A stretch of DNA of 64,000 nt from Saccharomycodes ludwigii (taxonomy: Eukaryota > Ascomycota > Saccharomycetes > Saccharomycodales > Saccharomycodaceae), in the NCBI RefSeq assembly GCF_020623625.1, contig NC_060204.1, forward strand, positions 1,280,501-1,344,500. The letters are read 5' to 3'. This document shows positions 28,827 to 38,567 of this stretch, in pieces. The notes beneath the pieces were generated by a model. The model ran no database searches and was not told the DNA's origin. It saw nothing but the letters and a program-made list of their open reading frames with translations. Within the stretch, counting starts at the first letter, position 1, and each line of letters begins with the position of its first letter. The translations under genes and the position numbers were made by a program.

Positions 28827-30557
28827 ATGACAGATCTAATCTCCTCTTTTTCAGACAATGCAGCAGTTTTTGCCTTTCAACCAAATAGTCAAAAGGATGT
28901 TATCGACCTCTATCCATTGGATCCTAATAGTAACTACCAATGTAAAAGCTCATTGGTAAAAACTATTGATTACGAAAAAGATGATCTAACATTATCTGAC
29001 ATTAAATTTTTATCTTGGATTATTGAAATATCTGATACCAAGAATAATTCTAAAAGATCAAGAGATGATACCCTCAATGGCAGTAATCAAAAGTCCACTG
29101 TTTTTTTTGTAAATGTATTCAACGCAGGAAAAATAGTTGTTTATTCTGGAAATGAAATTGTTAATATTATTAAAAACAAAAATGACATAATAGGTCTAGC
29201 TACAACGGGCACTTCTATCTGGATATTGGATAGCGAGAAAACAATTAAACAGTTTCAATACAATAGCTCTAAACCTTTGAAAAGTTTCCATTTAGTTGAT
29301 GGTAAAGACGAAGATATTATGGATTTCCAGATGCTAGAAGTTAATCGTGATGGCCCTGTACATTTAGGAGTTGTCACAGAAAAATGTGTTTACATCATAG
29401 ATCCATTTGAAAAAATCCCATCCACTCTGATTAAGCTTTCTGTATTTGGTTGTGTTAGTTTGAAGTATTTAGATTCCAAACATTTGATTGTAGCTGATCT
29501 AGATACTATTAAAATTATAGAGTTAAATGATAAAATAGACGATGAACCTTATAATGTCATCCAAGTATGGGATTTTAAAGTTGAAAAAATAAAAATTTGG
29601 GGTGATAATATAGTAGCATTTTCCACTGATAACACTATTGGTGTGTTTAATAAAAATGAGTCTAGTATTAAATGTGTTATTAGTGCTCAAAAAGCTGAGA
29701 TTATTGACTTTGTGGTATTGGACGATCAAAGCATCATTGTTGCATGGTTGAATGTTAATGAACCAAATTTTGAGTTAATCAAATTACAAGACGTTAACAA
29801 TGAAAGTGAAATTATGATAACTAATAAATCTTTAAAAGACATACAAGACAGCACCAATGTTACTGTTACCAACAAATCTTTGCCAGAAGAAAATGCTACT
29901 AAAATACAAGAAGAGGGGGATGAAGAGGATAAAAAATACAACAAAACTGAACAAAGGGAAATTGCCAATAAATTAACCGAGTTGTTGGAAAATTATACCG
30001 GTAAAGACGATGATAATGAAATATTGGTGTCTACAAAATCTGACAAATGGAACGAAGATTTAATTAGACATTATTTGATAAAAAACACCAACACCGGGTT
30101 TCTCGGTAAATTATATGAAATATTAAGTGGTAAGATTACTGAATCGCCTTGGTCTTTTGATAACACAATGCATTGTAAATGGCTAAAATGGATTCTAATA
30201 TTGTTTAACATCGATGACTATATGTCAAAAGCGAATAGTATGAGTGCTGCCAACAAAAAGAAGCATTTTAATAATGCGACTTTAAAATCTAAAAGGCAAT
30301 TGAAATCCTCACTAAAAAATACCACAGCTACACTACCGTTATTGTTATCAATTCAAGGGAAATTAGAAATGTTAATATCTCAAGCAGAATTAAGACAAGA
30401 AATGGGGGATTTAATCGTTAATGATAAGAGTAAGGATAATGGTAATAAAAAAGCAAATATTGATGAGGAATTAGATAATAATACTGAGGAAATAGCTTAT
30501 GTAAATGGTGAAGAAAACGATGAAGATGTGGAAAAGCATTTTGTCGATGCTGAGTGA
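28827..30557 (+). CDS. UTP9: t-UTP/UtpA subunit Utp9
   Basis: Utp9 belongs to the UtpA subcomplex, which binds the 5' ETS of pre-rRNA early and starts small-subunit processome assembly in the nucleolus. The 576 residues (about 575 in S. cerevisiae) fit a WD-type beta-propeller in the first 330 residues, an acidic linker around 350-370, and a helical C-terminal domain (about 375-530) ending in an acidic tail. Motifs are weak, so the identification relies on length, architecture and place between NVJ1-like and RIX1 genes (YHR196W). Confidence 0.85.
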   Translation: MTDLISSFSDNAAVFAFQPNSQKDVIDLYPLDPNSNYQCKSSLVKTIDYEKDDLTLSDIKFLSWIIEISDTKNNSKRSRDDTLNGSNQKSTVFFVNVFNAGKIVVYSGNEIVNIIKNKNDIIGLATTGTSIWILDSEKTIKQFQYNSSKPLKSFHLVDGKDEDIMDFQMLEVNRDGPVHLGVVTEKCVYIIDPFEKIPSTLIKLSVFGCVSLKYLDSKHLIVADLDTIKIIELNDKIDDEPYNVIQVWDFKVEKIKIWGDNIVAFSTDNTIGVFNKNESSIKCVISAQKAEIIDFVVLDDQSIIVAWLNVNEPNFELIKLQDVNNESEIMITNKSLKDIQDSTNVTVTNKSLPEENATKIQEEGDEEDKKYNKTEQREIANKLTELLENYTGKDDDNEILVSTKSDKWNEDLIRHYLIKNTNTGFLGKLYEILSGKITESPWSFDNTMHCKWLKWILILFNIDDYMSKANSMSAANKKKHFNNATLKSKRQLKSSLKNTTATLPLLLSIQGKLEMLISQAELRQEMGDLIVNDKSKDNGNKKANIDEELDNNTEEIAYVNGEENDEDVEKHFVDAE

Positions 30558-31217
30558 TATATTTTGCCATTAAAAATAAAAAAAAATAACAATGATTATT
30601 ATTATTATTATAATAATAATCATTGTTATTTTTTTTTAAAATAGCCAAGAATTTTTGTGTAAAATATATGTATATTGATATCAATAACTTTTTGTTTTTA
30701 TCTAAATTTCATTTTACCTATTGACTACATTCCTTAGTTTATGGTTATCTTGTTTTCATTATGAAATTTATTATTGACTAGGCATTCCAAAATAATAATT
30801 ATACATTTTAAAAAGGTAACATAAACCATGAATGTATTGAATATGATTGGAAGATATCTTGTTGTTGTCTTTAGCAAAATTGTTATACTTTAAATTTGAA
30901 CGTTTCTTTTTTTTTTTTTTTTTTTTTTTTTTATTTTTCTGGTAAAAAAACATTAGTTATTATCATTCGGTTCTTCCGTTTTTGATAAATAATGAAATTG
31001 TTGCCTATTATTATCCATCTTATATATATCAAGATTCTCGAATGGTTTCATGGTTTTCTTTTTTTCTTTTTTCTTTTTTTTTTTTTTATAGAATGTCAAT
31101 AACCTTTTCAATCCCACAAGTTTTTTTTTTCAATTCTTTTTTTTAAAATTTTTTGGTGGGGATATGGGGGGAAAGAGATCAATGTACAATCTGTCCGTAT
31201 ATAGCAAGATTTAAAAT
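30558..31217. other. gap between UTP9 and XPT1
   Basis: A 660-base gap. A perfect 60-base palindrome lies 21 bases after the UTP9 stop, and T-runs occupy 30906-30932 and 31063-31087. No gene is seen. Confidence 0.55.
30578..30637. repeat. perfect 28-bp inverted repeat with 4-base loop
   Basis: The left arm 30578-30605 and right arm 30610-30637 are exact reverse complements around a TATT loop. The outer nine pairs are A/T homopolymer, the next nine are the mixed TAACAATGA block and the inner part is an ATT repeat. It follows the UTP9 stop by 21 bases and could fold in RNA as a 3'-UTR hairpin or extrude as a cruciform in DNA. Confidence 0.92.
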
Positions 31218-31847
31218 ATGAGTGTTCCAGATAAAATATATATTTCTTATAACAACGTCCATAAACTGTGTCAAAAGACTGCCCAACATATTTTGGAAAA
31301 AAACGAAAGACCAGATATCATCATTGCTATTACTGGTGGTGGTTTAATTCCAGCAAGAATAATCAGATCATTTTTAAAAGTTAAAGGTGAAAAGAATATT
31401 CCAATTCAAGCCATTGGTTTATCATTGTACGAAGATTTGGGTTTGGAAAACAAAGTAGAAACCATTGGTAAAGAAGTGATAAGAACACAATGGTTAGATT
31501 TGGGAGCTTTGGAAAAACATTTTGATTCTATGATCGGTAAAAAAATTTTAATTGTTGATGAAGTCGATGATACAAGAACTACCCTACATTATGCCATCAC
31601 TGAATTGCAAAAAGAAGTTGAAGATCAACAAAAAAAATTGAATAGACTGAATGAGAAAACTGAATTTTCTATTTTTGTGTTGCATAACAAGGACAAGCCT
31701 AAAAAAGCTGAATTACCAAAGGAAATGATTGAAAGTGGTCATTACATAGCTGCCGTTACTGTTCCAGACAAATGGTTATGTTATCCTTGGGAGGCTCAAG
31801 ATATCGATGAACATACAGTTTTATCAGTTGAACAAGGTAATAATTAG
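31218..31847 (+). CDS. XPT1: xanthine/guanine phosphoribosyltransferase Xpt1
   Basis: Xpt1 converts xanthine and guanine with PRPP to XMP and GMP in purine salvage. The 209 residues equal the S. cerevisiae length. The type I phosphoribosyltransferase PRPP loop is LIVDEVDDTRTTL (residues 111-123), preceded by the AITGGGLIPARI pyrophosphate-binding loop near 37-48; PDKWLCYPWE near the C-terminus is the base-binding region. YJR133W follows NMD5 in S. cerevisiae; UTP9 is interleaved here. Confidence 0.94.
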   Translation: MSVPDKIYISYNNVHKLCQKTAQHILEKNERPDIIIAITGGGLIPARIIRSFLKVKGEKNIPIQAIGLSLYEDLGLENKVETIGKEVIRTQWLDLGALEKHFDSMIGKKILIVDEVDDTRTTLHYAITELQKEVEDQQKKLNRLNEKTEFSIFVLHNKDKPKKAELPKEMIESGHYIAAVTVPDKWLCYPWEAQDIDEHTVLSVEQGNN

Positions 31848-31850
31848 AAT

Positions 31851-31900
<50 letters not shown>

Positions 31901-31980
31901 TTTCACAATTACATAAATGTTTGTAAAATACTGAGCTGTTGAGTTTTATTATGAATACACATGCATGTACAATTAAAATA

Positions 31981-34149
31981 TTACCTTGATCTCTCTTGTA
32001 ATTCAACTAAGCTTTGAACTTGTTCTTGTAACATTTCTTTCAAATCAATAACATCATTTTGCAATTCTTCAATCGTTCTGGACTTTTTATCCAATAATTT
32101 AATATATTTTTCTTGATTACTTTCCAAAGTATGCATTTTATTTTGCAATAGCACATTCTCTTCTCTAAATTTTTCCAATTGATCCAATTCGTTCATCTGC
32201 CTAATAATTTCATCGTTAGCTTCTGATTTTTCTCTTTGTAGTTTTCTCCAAGATTGATGCAAAGTTTCCAACTCGGTTTCTAGTCTTCTAACTTGCGACC
32301 CCAAATGAGAAACCAATTGTGCATTACTTATAGTTTGAGTATTTTGCTGTGCTATCGAACTTTGTTGGAATTTTCTGCTAGGAGAAGACGGTAATTGTTG
32401 AGATACCGATGATAATCTTCTCGAAAAATCCGGTGGCTTAGAAAAATCATCATCTGTTATATTTATGCGGGAACTTTCATTAAAGGAAAAATTAATTTCT
32501 AACCTACTATCAGAGGTATCATTATTTAGATGGTCGTGGCCGCTTGTTACATTGCTGGTACCAGCTTCACTCAACATGTCCACATCTGTCGTGTGTATCA
32601 CGCTAGGTTCGATATCCCATTCTTGTTGTAACTCCTTTAATTTTGTTGAAAAACTCTTATCATCGGTACTATTTTCTTCTTCGATTTTATGAACTTTTTT
32701 TTGCAGCTGATTTGAGTCGCGTCCGTTTTCCAGCAAGAAAGAATCGGTACTTAATAGTTCTTCTAATTGCTTTTTTTGCAATTTAATTTTCTCGTTCGCA
32801 GTTTTATAATCCTGTGTATAATTACTTATTTCATGGTTTAGTGTATCAACCGCATAATTCAATTCAGTAACTTTATTAGATAAATTCAAATTCTTTGTCC
32901 TTTCAGTTTCTAAATCTTTGAAAGCATTTTCTTGCAATTTTTTGGAAAGTGTCAAATCTTCCGATAATTTTTTGTTTTCCCTTTGTAGAGCTTCTAATTC
33001 ATCCTGCAAAGAATATATTTTATTGTTCAAATTATTTTCAATTGACCCCCAGTTCTTATTTGTATTTTTTAATTCTTGTTTCAATAGCTCATATTGTGAT
33101 TTTACTTTATCTAAACTTTCATTAGACACTACATACTTCGGTATTTTTTGGTCTGCAGAAATATCGTCATCGTTATTATTTTCCAATCTGATCCGTAATT
33201 GTTCTAATTTTGTTTCTAATCGAGATATCTCATCCTCCGACGATTTGCTTAGGTTGTTAAATTTTAAGGTAGATTTCTTGGTATCACTTTCATAATCATT
33301 TCTAACCTTATTTAACTCTAGTTTCAAATCGTGATTTTCTTGAACTAGTTGATCAGCATTATCTTTAAGCTTTTTAAAATCATGTTCAAAAAGATTATCG
33401 TATTTTCTTGACAACTCCGCAGTCTCCTTTGTCATGACATTTAACTTATTTTGCAACAATTTGTTTTTATCTTTTATTTCATAAAATTCACCATGAAGTC
33501 TTTCAGCTTCTTCAATTTTGGACTGTAAGTCCTCCTGGCAGACTTCCAGTTTCATTTCAAGTTTTGTTTTTTCTCTTTTATATAGTTTGATGGTATCACT
33601 CAACTTTAATTCCTTTTTTGATAATTTTTCACCTTCATGTTTAAGTTGTAAAATCAATTCTTTGTCTTGAGATCTTTCATTATTCAAAGCAGCTAATTTT
33701 TTAACAGCTTTACTTTGGATTTCCATTAGTAATTGATCAACGGTATATTTTTGGTAATTTTCAGGTAGTCCTAATTCACCAATGAAATCTTTGTTTAGTT
33801 GGATAGGAACTTCAACAGGATCAGATATAACATTTTTAATGGTCTGGTTTGAAATTGGCTGCTCCTCTATTTCTGACTGTTGTTTTTCATTCCTTGCTGG
33901 ATCTTCTAGTTGTTGATTTTGTTCCTGACTATTTTCAGATGCTGTTGTTGAAGTTTCATTGTCCCGTTTTTCAGATGTTTGGTTAAGGACAAGTTGAGTT
34001 TTTTCAGTGTCTTTTAATTGATTAGTTTCGAAAATACCCACACTTGATTCTCTACTTTTGATTCCATTTTTGTTGGTTTTACCTTTACTTTTTTTCCCAG
34101 ATTTGGTTGCTAATTCTAACCTTTCTTGAACAGATAACTTTCTGGACAT
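31981..34149 (-). CDS. SGM1: Golgi coiled-coil protein Sgm1 (TMF-like)
   Basis: Sgm1 is a Golgi golgin bound by the Rab6 homolog Ypt6. I place the start at the ATG at 34149, giving 722 residues that open MSRKLSVQERLELATK like S. cerevisiae Sgm1 (about 707); the frame extends five codons further but without an ATG. Residues about 130-520 are continuous coiled coil. The last ~110 residues (QVRRLETELETLHQSWRK, then REENVLLQNKMHTLESNQEKY) match the TMF-type Rab-binding coiled coil at the C-terminus. It is convergent with XPT1. YJR134C follows XPT1 in S. cerevisiae. Confidence 0.9.
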   Translation of the reverse strand: MSRKLSVQERLELATKSGKKSKGKTNKNGIKSRESSVGIFETNQLKDTEKTQLVLNQTSEKRDNETSTTASENSQEQNQQLEDPARNEKQQSEIEEQPISNQTIKNVISDPVEVPIQLNKDFIGELGLPENYQKYTVDQLLMEIQSKAVKKLAALNNERSQDKELILQLKHEGEKLSKKELKLSDTIKLYKREKTKLEMKLEVCQEDLQSKIEEAERLHGEFYEIKDKNKLLQNKLNVMTKETAELSRKYDNLFEHDFKKLKDNADQLVQENHDLKLELNKVRNDYESDTKKSTLKFNNLSKSSEDEISRLETKLEQLRIRLENNNDDDISADQKIPKYVVSNESLDKVKSQYELLKQELKNTNKNWGSIENNLNNKIYSLQDELEALQRENKKLSEDLTLSKKLQENAFKDLETERTKNLNLSNKVTELNYAVDTLNHEISNYTQDYKTANEKIKLQKKQLEELLSTDSFLLENGRDSNQLQKKVHKIEEENSTDDKSFSTKLKELQQEWDIEPSVIHTTDVDMLSEAGTSNVTSGHDHLNNDTSDSRLEINFSFNESSRINITDDDFSKPPDFSRRLSSVSQQLPSSPSRKFQQSSIAQQNTQTISNAQLVSHLGSQVRRLETELETLHQSWRKLQREKSEANDEIIRQMNELDQLEKFREENVLLQNKMHTLESNQEKYIKLLDKKSRTIEELQNDVIDLKEMLQEQVQSLVELQERSR

Positions 34150-34376
34150 CTGAAATAATAACAATCTATATAAGACTTTTATGTTTTGAAGTTATTGTTA
34201 ACACTTTTTGGCTTTTGATGGATGATATGTAATAATTAGGTTAAGTGTTGTGGCTTATTAAAAAATAAAAAAAAAGATGGGAAACAGAATGCATAAATCT
34301 GTGCATTATATTTTTTTTTTAATTTGTTTTTCAATTGTCTATCTGGCATGGATGGGGGAAAAAAAAAATAAAGGTA

Positions 34377-34383
34377 AAAAAAT
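34377..34383 (-). terminator. Pol III terminator of tRNA-Lys
   Basis: Seven T on the minus strand, 5 bases beyond the tRNA 3' end. Confidence 0.75.
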
Positions 34384-34388
34384 CAATA

Positions 34389-34461
34389 AGCCCTATACGG
34401 GGATCGAACCCGTAACCTTGTGATTAAGAGTCACACGCGCTACCGATTGCGCCAACAAGGC
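34389..34461 (-). tRNA. tRNA-Lys(CUU)
   Basis: A 73-nt intronless tRNA on the minus strand. Acceptor stem GCCTTGT/ATAGGGC (with two G-T pairs), D arm GCGC...GCGC, anticodon arm TGTGA-CTCTTAA-TCACA with anticodon CTT, T arm ACGGG-TTCGATC-CCCGT and discriminator T. It closely matches S. cerevisiae tRNA-Lys(CUU). It lies between SGM1 and RIX1. Confidence 0.97.
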
Positions 34462-35006
34462 CTGTTGATGTAAATGATAAATATATGTTTGTTGTTACTC
34501 TTAGATATTACCTTTTACTCTCCCTCTTATAAACCATAATTTGAAAATTATACAACAAAACGGTTTTTAAGATTTTATATACTTGTAAAACAACAAGCAA
34601 CATGAAAAGTGTTTCATGCTTTTAAATATAAATTAACCTTTGGGCAGATTCTATCAAATCTTAAATAATAACTACGTATTATTATTTTTTGGCCTGTAAA
34701 ATTGTTAATGGTTTGTTCGTAAGGCCATTGATTTTTATATGGTCACGTGCCCACGTATATATAAATATATATATATAAATTTACTCTAAAAAATAATTTT
34801 AAAAATAAAAAAATTTTTTTAAGGAAAAAAAAAAAAAAAAAAAAGAAACGTTAAGTTATTGTTATTATTTTTCGATAACATCAAAGAAATAAAAATATTC
34901 CAGTTGTTTATCCATTTTTGATTCTCCATTTTATTTTTATAACAATAAACCAAAGTTCAATTAAAAAAAAAAAAAAAAAGCAAAAGATATATTGAACACA
35001 AGAATT
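34462..35006. other. gap between tRNA-Lys and RIX1
   Basis: A 545-base gap holding TCACGTG at 34743-34749, A/T runs including an AAAAAAATTTTTTT element near 34806-34820 (like the RRPE of ribosome-biogenesis promoters, but also a simple AT run). No gene is seen. Confidence 0.45.
34743..34749. promoter_or_regulatory. TCACGTG E-box
   Basis: A Cbf1-type E-box about 260 bases upstream of RIX1 and 280 upstream of the tRNA-Lys gene. Target gene unclear. Confidence 0.35.
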
Positions 35007-37385
35007 ATGTCTGACACACTCATTCCTTTATCTTTAATTATTCCGCAATTGGAATCTGCTAGTGGAGCAGAGTTCGAGGCCATTCTAAAGATATTGAGAT
35101 CTAAAAAATATGTCAACCAATCATTGTTGAAATCTGATCTAAGTCTTTTGTCTGCTAAAATTCTAAAATTATTAAATGCTGTTAGCAGTAACAACGATAA
35201 TGCCGATTTTTCTGTCTGGAAAGGATGTCATTTGGCAATGGTGTTGTGTACATATAATCCAGTATTTTTATGTGCTTATAGCAACTCCATTTTAACCGCC
35301 CTTTGTCATAGATTTCAGCTACTTTCGGATGATTACACTGGTCAAGTTGTTAATAAACCTTGTGGCAGGGCTATTTTAAAAACTGTAGTTTTCAGTATAA
35401 CTATAATCACGGATTTGCTACGAGGGAAACCGGCATTGACTAGGGAATGTTTGACTCCAAAATTACCACTAATCATCTCTAATTTGGTCTATTTAAGTAA
35501 ATACGAGCCTGAGATTTGTTTGCCAGTTATACATAAATTGTTGCAAAAGAATACCGTGACTTTTAAACCTTTTGCTAATAAGTTTTTTCAGGTTTTGAAC
35601 AGTTTAATAGTCAACAACTTTTTTTATTTTAATTTGGAAACTCAGCAATTAATTACTGATTCATTTGCCGTATTACATTTAATTAAATTTGATATTAAGG
35701 AACTAAATTCTGAAAAGGATGTGACTAAACAACATCAAAAGAAATTATTAGACATACAATGGAGAAAAGAAGTTAATTGGATTTTAGCACAATTTAAACC
35801 GATTGTAGAATTGATTAAAGTTTCTTTACTAGATTTCTCAGCTGATGATCAAATCTCGCAGTTGTACGAATCATTGCCAAGGGCTGAAAAGTCCGTTTCC
35901 GATCATGATGAAAAATTTGTTTTAAAATTTCCGGCTTTGGATTTAGACTTAAATGAGCCCGTGTCTTTATTTCAAATAGAAAAAAGATTGGATATATTGT
36001 GTAAGCTTTTGATTTCTCTAATCAGGTTACCAACTCCATTCCCAATTAGAGTCCCCTTACCTGTCATAATAAATGTTTCTGAAGTATTATTAAACTTAAC
36101 AACCAACTTTTTGCCGTTACAAAAAGGATTGCGTCGTGATGAAGAAGTTACAAGTGTTATTACTAATGTGTTGCCCAAAATACAATTTAAGGGAGTCGTT
36201 TTGTTGAAGGCTTGTTTGGACACCTTTGGTGGTTGTATGGTACCATATACCACTAACATATTAAACTCCTTAGAGCAATACATTCCATTATTATCGTCAG
36301 TTAAGGCCAGCAAACACACTGATCAACATGTTAATAATGCTAAAATTAATTATTTTAAGTGTACTGATATTTTAAGTTATGAATTTGGTATTGTTTTCAA
36401 AATTACGAGTGAATTATTAAAAGAATATATTGGAAAAAATACTATTGAAAATGAAAGCACACTTTTTGCTAAGCTAGTTGATGTTGCTTTACATTTAACA
36501 CAATCTGAATCCTTAATAGGTAGCACTGCTCAAGTGAATAATAATACGATTAACCCCTCTCTATCCTCAAAGAAGAATAATAAGAGAATTAGCAAACAGC
36601 AAAATGCTATAATGGGGTCTATGAGTGATCTTTACTCACACCCAGGGGAGTTTTACAAGTATTCCTCTCTTTCTCTGTACGATGAGATTAATAATTTTTT
36701 GGGGAATATGGTCAAATATGTAGTATTGTCCTCTACCCAACAAATTAAAATAACAAAGTATGCAATTTTCAATTGCGTTAAGTTTAAAGATGTTGAAAGC
36801 TTTAAAAAATTAGTTAAATATTTGGTGCTTTATCCTGGAACTGAAAAAGTATCAATTTTGCCAATTGCTTGTAGCTTATTAAAGGATGATGAAATGATTG
36901 AAATTTTGCGTAATCCTAAATTACCCATTAATTTTATTCAAAATGCTAAAAAAATTGGCGAGGAGAAATTTTCAAAGGAAGAAGAGAGTGAGGATGAAGA
37001 TGAGGAAGGGGAAGCAGGGGAAGCAGAAGATGGAATAGGTGGGAAAGAAGCGATAAATAGTATTGTAAATGGAAATTCTACTGAAACTAACTTTGTTACC
37101 ACTTTGAAACTAAGTGAAGAAGAGAATACCTCTGAACTCATACAATTAAAAGGTAACGAGGATAAAATCTTTAAAAGAAAGCAAGATGACATTACAATAG
37201 AAAAAGAAGATGAAGAACAAGATGAAACTAAAAGAATTAAAATTTCTGTCACAAAAACAGATATACCTCCTTCTGAAATTTATGTCAAAAATGATAAAGA
37301 TGTAATTAAAAACAGTGAAAATGAAGATAAGGATTCTGATGGTTCTGATTTTGAAATTCCTGAACTTGATGTTTCAGAAGACTGA
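35007..37385 (+). CDS. RIX1: pre-60S processing factor Rix1
   Basis: Rix1 forms a complex with Ipi1 and Ipi3 that joins pre-60S particles with the AAA protein Rea1 and is needed for ITS2 processing. I start it at the ATG at 35007 (792 residues); upstream in-frame codons lack an ATG. The N-terminal two-thirds is a helical repeat region with the family block CHLAMVLCTYNPVFLCAYS and PCGRAILKTVV. The last ~150 residues are acidic and Lys-rich, ending SDGSDFEIPELDVSED. S. cerevisiae Rix1 has about 763. YHR197W follows UTP9 there; XPT1 and SGM1 are interleaved here. Confidence 0.88.
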   Translation: MSDTLIPLSLIIPQLESASGAEFEAILKILRSKKYVNQSLLKSDLSLLSAKILKLLNAVSSNNDNADFSVWKGCHLAMVLCTYNPVFLCAYSNSILTALCHRFQLLSDDYTGQVVNKPCGRAILKTVVFSITIITDLLRGKPALTRECLTPKLPLIISNLVYLSKYEPEICLPVIHKLLQKNTVTFKPFANKFFQVLNSLIVNNFFYFNLETQQLITDSFAVLHLIKFDIKELNSEKDVTKQHQKKLLDIQWRKEVNWILAQFKPIVELIKVSLLDFSADDQISQLYESLPRAEKSVSDHDEKFVLKFPALDLDLNEPVSLFQIEKRLDILCKLLISLIRLPTPFPIRVPLPVIINVSEVLLNLTTNFLPLQKGLRRDEEVTSVITNVLPKIQFKGVVLLKACLDTFGGCMVPYTTNILNSLEQYIPLLSSVKASKHTDQHVNNAKINYFKCTDILSYEFGIVFKITSELLKEYIGKNTIENESTLFAKLVDVALHLTQSESLIGSTAQVNNNTINPSLSSKKNNKRISKQQNAIMGSMSDLYSHPGEFYKYSSLSLYDEINNFLGNMVKYVVLSSTQQIKITKYAIFNCVKFKDVESFKKLVKYLVLYPGTEKVSILPIACSLLKDDEMIEILRNPKLPINFIQNAKKIGEEKFSKEEESEDEDEEGEAGEAEDGIGGKEAINSIVNGNSTETNFVTTLKLSEEENTSELIQLKGNEDKIFKRKQDDITIEKEDEEQDETKRIKISVTKTDIPPSEIYVKNDKDVIKNSENEDKDSDGSDFEIPELDVSED

Positions 37386-38064
37386 GAGTGTATGTATATT
37401 TGTTTTAAACATCCTATTATATTAGCTTCTATAATTATTAATTAGTTTTACATGCAAAATTATTTTTTCCCCCTTTTAAAAAAAAAAAAAAAAAAAAAAA
37501 AGAAAAAAAAGAAAAAAATATTAAATCGAATAAAGATGTCAAAGATTACTAATAATTGAATCATATATATGTATATATTTCTCTTATTGAATAGTTGTAG
37601 TGAACTTTCTTTTATATACGGAGTATACTATTTAGGATATTTAGTCATTAGGTTAAATAATGACACCGAAAAAAGGCTCAGATTGGCATGAAGGAATGAT
37701 ATGTATCGTATTAAGTTACCGTTGTCCAAATTATGCACTTAGCTAACTTTTTATCCGTGACACGTTGTGTTCCATCAAGCCGAAAGATTCGGACTCAGGT
37801 GCTTTTTTTTTTTTTTTTTTTTGTTTTTTTTTTTTCGGTTTTTTCAAAGGCAAGTAAATTGGTCCCGGACAAAATAGTTGTAGTGTAATTCTTGGTTAAA
37901 AAAGAAAGAGAAAAAAAAAATTATTTCAAAAAAAAAAAAAAATTATTTCAAAAATAAAATAAACGTTTTCTCAAACAATTTCAATCGAATTAATATAACG
38001 CTGGTTATTTGCCAAAAATAATAATAATAATAACAATAATAATAACAACAAACATCAACGAACA
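37386..38064. other. gap between RIX1 and TIM8, possible structured RNA
   Basis: A 679-base gap. The part 37665-37805 is richer in GC than its surroundings, contains a box-A-like GGCTCAGATTGG (37675-37686) and a CCGAA/TTCGG hairpin (about 37780-37794), and ends in a long T-run (37805-37822). I cannot assign it to a known RNA. The rest is A/T runs. Confidence 0.4.
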
Positions 38065-38346
38065 ATGTCCCAATCTACCACTTCCGCTAATATTTCCCAA
38101 GCTGATTTGCAAAACTTGGATGACAACTCCAAGAAGGATATAATGAATTTCTTGGAAGTCGAAAACTCCAAACAAAAAGTTCAAATGTCTATCCATCAAT
38201 TTACTAATATGTGTTTCAAACAATGTATTACTAATGCCACTAATCCTGAATTAAGTGCTGGTGAAGAACAATGTTTGAACAACTGTGTTAACAGGTTTTT
38301 AGATACAAATATTAGAATTGTTAAAGGTTTACAAAACATTCAATAA
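38065..38346 (+). CDS. TIM8: small Tim chaperone Tim8
   Basis: Tim8 pairs with Tim13 in the mitochondrial intermembrane space and escorts hydrophobic precursors to TIM22/SAM. The 93 residues carry the twin CX3C signature C50-x3-C54 ... C70-x3-C74 that makes the Mia40-oxidised helical hairpin, preceded by a helix with the Tim8-type FLEVENSKQKVQMSIHQFT. S. cerevisiae Tim8 has about 87. YJR135W-A lies next to TTI2 there and here. Confidence 0.95.
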   Translation: MSQSTTSANISQADLQNLDDNSKKDIMNFLEVENSKQKVQMSIHQFTNMCFKQCITNATNPELSAGEEQCLNNCVNRFLDTNIRIVKGLQNIQ

Positions 38347-38567
38347 ACAAATTAACCATCTAATAATAATAATAATAATAATAATGCTAATATGTATAAA
38401 TGATTTGCCCATATCTACACGTTTATTTTTTTTCTTTTTTATTTTTATTACTATACATAATCCTGTAAATAAATAAAAAATGGATAGGTACGTGTGTTTA
38501 TATTTATGTAGCTTTTTTTATTGAATTTAATAATAGTAATAAGTGAATATTTAATGAAATCTGAAAG

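Noticed and set aside
34150-34164. Five extra in-frame codons before the SGM1 ATG
   Set aside because: They begin with TTG, and the ATG at 34149 starts the conserved N-terminus.
34177-34187. TTTTATGTTTT, an exact match to the S. cerevisiae ARS consensus
   Set aside because: Such 11-mers are frequent by chance in DNA this AT-rich, and the origin motif of this species is unknown.
34992-35006. Five extra in-frame codons before the RIX1 ATG
   Set aside because: They begin with TTG; the first ATG is at 35007.
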